From assembly GCF_900108945.1 (NCBI RefSeq), contig NZ_FNYE01000028.1, positions 40,583 to 104,582 of the forward strand: 64,000 nucleotides of DNA, in the 5' to 3' direction. The notes beneath the pieces are model-generated. The model had not been told where the DNA came from, did not search any database, and saw nothing but the letters and a program-made list of their open reading frames with translations. The DNA comes from Paraburkholderia diazotrophica. GTDB lineage: Bacteria; Pseudomonadota; Gammaproteobacteria; Burkholderiales; Burkholderiaceae. This document shows, one piece after another, positions 61,197 to 64,000 of the stretch (within the stretch, counting starts at the first letter, position 1; every line of letters begins with the position of its first letter). The translations under genes and the position numbers were made by a program.

Positions 61197-61284
61197 GGGC
61201 CGGACGCCGTGCTGGTTGCAGGCAGCGGACTCATAATCCGCCTCCGAAAGGACACCGTGGGTTCGAATCCCACCCGGCCCACCA
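61197..61284 (+). tRNA. tRNA with anticodon CAU and long variable arm, CCA encoded
   Basis: The acceptor stem pairs GGGCCGG with CCGGCCC, followed by A and encoded CCA. The D-stem is GCC/GGC with a 12-nt loop containing GG. The anticodon stem is GCGGA/TCCGC with loop CTCATAA, so the anticodon is CAU. The T-arm is GTGGG-TTCGAAT-CCCAC. The variable region is 15 nt (61242-61256) and can form TCC-GAAA-GGA, the shape of class II tRNAs. Total length is 88 nt. CAU could mean Met, or Ile2 if lysidine-modified; the long arm fits neither standard gene. Confidence 0.85.
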
Positions 61285-61360
61285 AAGGTTTGCGGGCGAT
61301 AACGATCCGTAAAAAGATTTCCGCAACCGTAGATCATTTCCGCAATTCAGCTTCAGGCTC

Positions 61361-61627
61361 GTGCACGTCTCGCTTTCCGCGATGGCAACGATTATCTCGT
61401 CCCGAATGCGATGTGTAGCGCAGCCCGCTATATCGGCTTGCATTGATGCGGGAACCCGTGCTTACCGATCGATTCGCGCGCGACCTGGATTTAGTTCTTA
61501 TCGCCCTGGAGAAACAATCTTTGTCGAGGCCGTCAATCATAAGATAGATGGTCATCTCATTCGCTCGATGCTAGCGGATGCAATCAGGCTTGGCTTCACT
61601 GCGAACGCGGACATGGTGCGCCCTTGA
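61361..61627 (+). pseudogene. possible remnant of a protein-coding gene
   Basis: An open frame of 88 codons whose second half (AYRSIRARPGFSSYRPGETIFVEAVNHKIDGHLIRSMLADAIRLGF) looks protein-like. The sequence just upstream has a protein-like run in a different frame (RDGNDYLVPNAMCSAARYIGL). This suggests a frameshifted fragment. Not identified. Confidence 0.3.
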
Positions 61628-61895
61628 TCAACGCACGACTGCGATTCATCCTAGGCGGAAAAGTCGCAACGGGCGTCGATCGGATTGGCCTGAAAACCAA
61701 ACTGCACAAGGTAATTGACCGGGCGCTGGCCGAGAAAGCGCATTCGTCGACGCCGAGCCGTACCCGGCATTGCTGAACAGTCTGCTGATCGATGAGCTGT
61801 CGCGGACATTGCCGACGATCAAGAACGCGCCTAGACCGTCGACGAGGCGGCTGTGGTATGCCGCATTGGCGCCGCTCGGCGGCGCGAAGGCGTGA
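61624..61895 (+). pseudogene. possible glycosyltransferase N-terminal remnant
   Basis: The frame starting at 61624 reads LINARLRFILGGKVATGVDRIGL, similar in style to the 'INARF...TGVDR' start of some polysaccharide glycosyltransferases. It ends at 61775. Another frame then reads FVDAEPYPALLNSLLIDELSRTLPTIKNAPRPSTRRLWYAALAPLGGAKA to 61895. This is a guess from memory of the family. An antisense frame (61646-62122) is an alternative. Confidence 0.25.
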
Positions 61896-62989
61896 AGCAT
61901 ACCGATCTGCGCGGACGAGGCGAACGACATGGGATTTAAACGCTCCGGTAAATCGAGCGTGGGCCCGTCGCAGCTTACGTCCCGGTCAGCAATGCTTACC
62001 TCTCGTGTATCAGCCTTGTAACGAAATGTGACGACGCAGGGATGCGGTGATGGATTCAGGCACAGAAACACGTATTCATCAGTGTAACTACCAATAATCA
62101 TATCAACTGGAAGCGGTGCCACTCCGGTATATCGGTAATACGTACCTATAAATGTCGACCCTCGCCATCAACGCGCTTCATTTTGGCGAAAATTTGCGTA
62201 TCAGACCTGTAACAATTTGTGACATACCGGCATTTTCGCGATCGTCTGCGAACGCGAATTTTTTTGCGACGATTCGCTTCGCCAATAATTGGATCGAGCC
62301 TTACCGAAGGCCGAATTGCCTCGAAAACGAACCATCACCGCAACGCTGCCTTGGGCGTTTCCTCAGACTTTTTCTGTTCGCCTCCCCACATTAATGTCCG
62401 CGCGACTCGCGACCGCCGAGGCTCTACCAATATTCACTTGTGAAACATTCGTCGTGGCCGACGCATCAAGAGGTCGTTCATTTAGCTGAATGAACCAATG
62501 CCAGCAAGACTTTCGCTAACGATGGCACCGTTCTGGCTATATGTCCCGCACCGGCGACGCACATGATTCTGGCAACAACAGCGTCCGGATTGCGGTGCCA
62601 CAGAACAGCTGACGGGGGAGTTTGGTTCTGCGGCGCCGGAAAACTTCGGTACTTCCGGTTTTGTTTGCCGATGGTAGCGAAGTTCAAGGAACTGCGATGC
62701 CTGTCTGGATCGGCATTCGGTTCCCGAAGAGAGTGGCGTTGGGGAGGGGGCGGGCTGGAGTGCATTGTCGAGGCGATGTGCTCCAGCACCGAACCGGTCA
62801 GCCAGGCCAAAACCGGCTGTGCAGTTTGCAGCCTTCACCAATGTCCGATCCCGCAGTACCGGTTAGTTGTCGTGGTATGGACAGTCGGCGACGTCCAGTG
62901 TCGAAGCGGCCGTAAGGTGAATCATCGACGTCCATAGTGCAATCCTCCCTTCGAGGGACTCCATGCATAATTTGTCCATGCCTGTCCCG

Positions 62990-63427
62990 TCAACGACGTG
63001 GGATTGGCGTCAGATTTGAGGGAAGTTTAGCTTCCAGTTCAGCGACGCGATCACTCAACTCGAGGATCTTTGCATTGGCTTCGTTGAGCAGACAGGCCAC
63101 TGCATCGCGCTGCTTCGTAAGATCCTCGATCCGGTCACGCAGATTCCGATTGCGTCTGCGCTGTGACTGAAGTGTCTGACTTCGGGATGGTGGATGCCTG
63201 TCGACACGCGTGGCGAGATAGCGCTGAATGTCAGCGATCAGGCCAGGGAACCGCGACTTCCTCAATGCGCTGGGATCGCTGCCGGCTTCCCTGGCCACGT
63301 TGTTCTGGCTAACGGGAGTTCCTTCAGGCAGACGCTCGGGATGCCCTTGTTTCAGACGCTCGAATGCCTCGCGATACGCTGCCTCGGCCGATGGCCGCGC
63401 GCGGGAATCAATCTGGTTTGACGACAT
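62990..63427 (-). CDS. small coiled-coil accessory protein of a recombinase module
   Basis: A 145-residue protein. An N-terminal helix-turn-helix-like part (PVSQNNVAREAGSDPSALRKSRFPGLIADIQRYL, about 45-80) is followed by a Lys/Arg-rich linker and a coiled coil (RDRIEDLTKQRDAVACLLNEANAKILELSDRVAELEAKL). This layout is seen in small third genes of recombinase trios such as TnpC of Tn554-like or Gmt-type elements. The ATG overlaps the recombinase stop by 20 bp, with GAGGAG upstream. The assignment rests on layout and context. Confidence 0.55.
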   Translation of the reverse strand: MSSNQIDSRARPSAEAAYREAFERLKQGHPERLPEGTPVSQNNVAREAGSDPSALRKSRFPGLIADIQRYLATRVDRHPPSRSQTLQSQRRRNRNLRDRIEDLTKQRDAVACLLNEANAKILELSDRVAELEAKLPSNLTPIPRR

Positions 63428-64000
63428 CGAAAAAACTCCTCACGCTGCGTTTCTGGGCTTCAAGTGATGCCCGCAATGGACTGCCGGGTGGCGCGTCTGC
63501 GAGCCGTTCGTCCAGATGCCGCTCCAGGGCCTTGATCTGATCAACCTTGCTTCTGTCGTACAGGACGTCAGGACAGGGCTTTCCACCCTGGCCGGCATCA
63601 CCGCCGCCACAATGCGCAATGGACTCGATGCCGCCATAGGGGCATGGCTGACGGTTCGTGCATACGCCAATCAGGATCTCGCGGCACGCCACGCGGCCTT
63701 CCCTGGCGAGCTTCGTCAGCTTCTTCACATCCCTTGCGTCGATGAGCCGTACGATCTCATCTTTGCGCGCTTGCCCGTGCGGACTGACATAACGGTCTGC
63801 GGTCATGCGCACGAGTTGCCTGCCGAGGGTTTCATACAGGGTTCGCACATAGAGCGCCTGAGCATCATCTTCAAGGCGAACACGCGCATACCCGCGGCCG
63901 TAATACAGACTCATTGCGCGTGAAACGTGTTTCAGCTGGAGCTGAAGGGAAGCATCAGACACGAGACCGGATGCCTGCATGTTCACCGCCCCTGTTCGCC
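63408..64000 (-). CDS. recombinase/integrase-associated protein, C-terminal part, 5' end outside window
   Basis: The frame is open to the right edge, so this is the C-terminal ~197 residues of a longer protein. A helical region (YYGRGYARVRLEDDAQALYVRTLYETLGRQLVRM) is followed by a Cys/His cluster, CTNRQPCPYGGIESIAHCGGGDAGQGGKPCPDVLYDR. It ends in a helical tail. Such Cys-rich tails with 'CPYGG...C..GG...PC.D.LYDR' occur in large recombinases of integrated elements, by memory. The catalytic domain is out of view. Confidence 0.5.
   Translation of the reverse strand, partial: RTGAVNMQASGLVSDASLQLQLKHVSRAMSLYYGRGYARVRLEDDAQALYVRTLYETLGRQLVRMTADRYVSPHGQARKDEIVRLIDARDVKKLTKLAREGRVACREILIGVCTNRQPCPYGGIESIAHCGGGDAGQGGKPCPDVLYDRSKVDQIKALERHLDERLADAPPGSPLRASLEAQKRSVRSFFDVVKPD

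Larger units (their letters stand above)
61285..62989. other. gene-poor stretch right of the tRNA, probable edge of an integrated element
   Basis: About 1.7 kb that looks lower in GC than the rest, with no gene of convincing length. Short protein-like runs appear in changing frames, for instance GNDYLVPNAMCSAARYIGL near 61370-61440 and PGETIFVEAVNHKIDGHL near 61510-61570, as in decayed genes. No second copy of the tRNA 3' end is visible in the window. Confidence 0.5.

Noticed and set aside
61646..62122. 158-codon leftward open frame in the gene-poor region
   Set aside because: No family resemblance or Shine-Dalgarno was recognised, and protein-like runs occur on the opposite strand. Left out as a gene.
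62152..62937. Several short open frames
   Set aside because: They overlap each other on both strands, lack start signals and have no familiar motifs.

Overview
The window is a GC-rich beta-proteobacterial chromosome segment, most likely from Paraburkholderia, Caballeronia or a close Burkholderia relative. Supporting signs are the three-subunit FAD glucose dehydrogenase (gamma, alpha, multihaem cytochrome), the homoserine kinase/DUF2782/polA neighbourhood, an FolE2-type GTP cyclohydrolase, a DUF3563 mini-protein, the rpsU-yqeY-dnaG-rpoD macromolecular synthesis cluster, and several families of short dispersed hairpin repeats. This placement rests on gene content and familiarity, not on a database search.

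Layout. 1-16341 (minus strand): an alpha-glucan/trehalose cluster read right to left as glgE, treS-maltokinase, glgB, a 0.9-kb repeat-filled gap, glgX, treZ and malQ (cut by the left edge). Together these interconvert trehalose, maltose, maltose-1-phosphate, branched alpha-glucan and linear maltodextrin. GlgE carries an extra N-terminal GH13-like domain that has lost most catalytic signatures. 16.4-22.9 kb: a DUF1345 membrane protein, the periplasmic FAD glucose dehydrogenase operon, and a PPP-family phosphatase. 22.9-24.7 kb: a RES/Xre toxin-antitoxin pair with a palindromic operator and a divergent small secreted protein. 24.7-30.1 kb: a LysR regulator divergent from a tautomerase, then ModE and the molybdate transporter ModABC with a ModE-like box, then a PAP2 membrane protein. 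30.3-33.3 kb: a PHB-depolymerase-like esterase, a DUF3563 mini-gene, and the Ohr/OhrR peroxide system with its operator.

33.4-45.0 kb: a BPSS1780-like membrane protein, thrB, a DUF2782 protein, AMP nucleosidase, a split chromate-type transporter, a GcvA-like LysR regulator whose start abuts a perfect palindrome, a LOG-family protein, polA (one base from LOG) and ndh. 45.3-46.2 kb: a frameshifted dienelactone hydrolase. 46.4-53 kb: a sulfurtransferase, a Rieske oxygenase, then xseB-ispA-dxs (isoprenoid precursors) and folE2. 53-61 kb: tsaD, a BaiN-like flavoprotein, rpsU, yqeY, dnaG and rpoD, followed by two terminators and an odd 88-nt tRNA with anticodon CAU. From 61285 to the right edge the sequence looks lower in GC and poor in clear genes, and ends in a leftward recombinase module. 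This resembles one end of an integrated element beside the tRNA.

Themes worth attention are the degenerate domain fused to GlgE, a hairpin repeat forming the 3' end of treZ, short tandem repeats clustered at gene ends, the class-II-shaped CAU tRNA, the element boundary and the frameshifted hydrolase. No clearly new multi-gene defence or biosynthetic system is evident.
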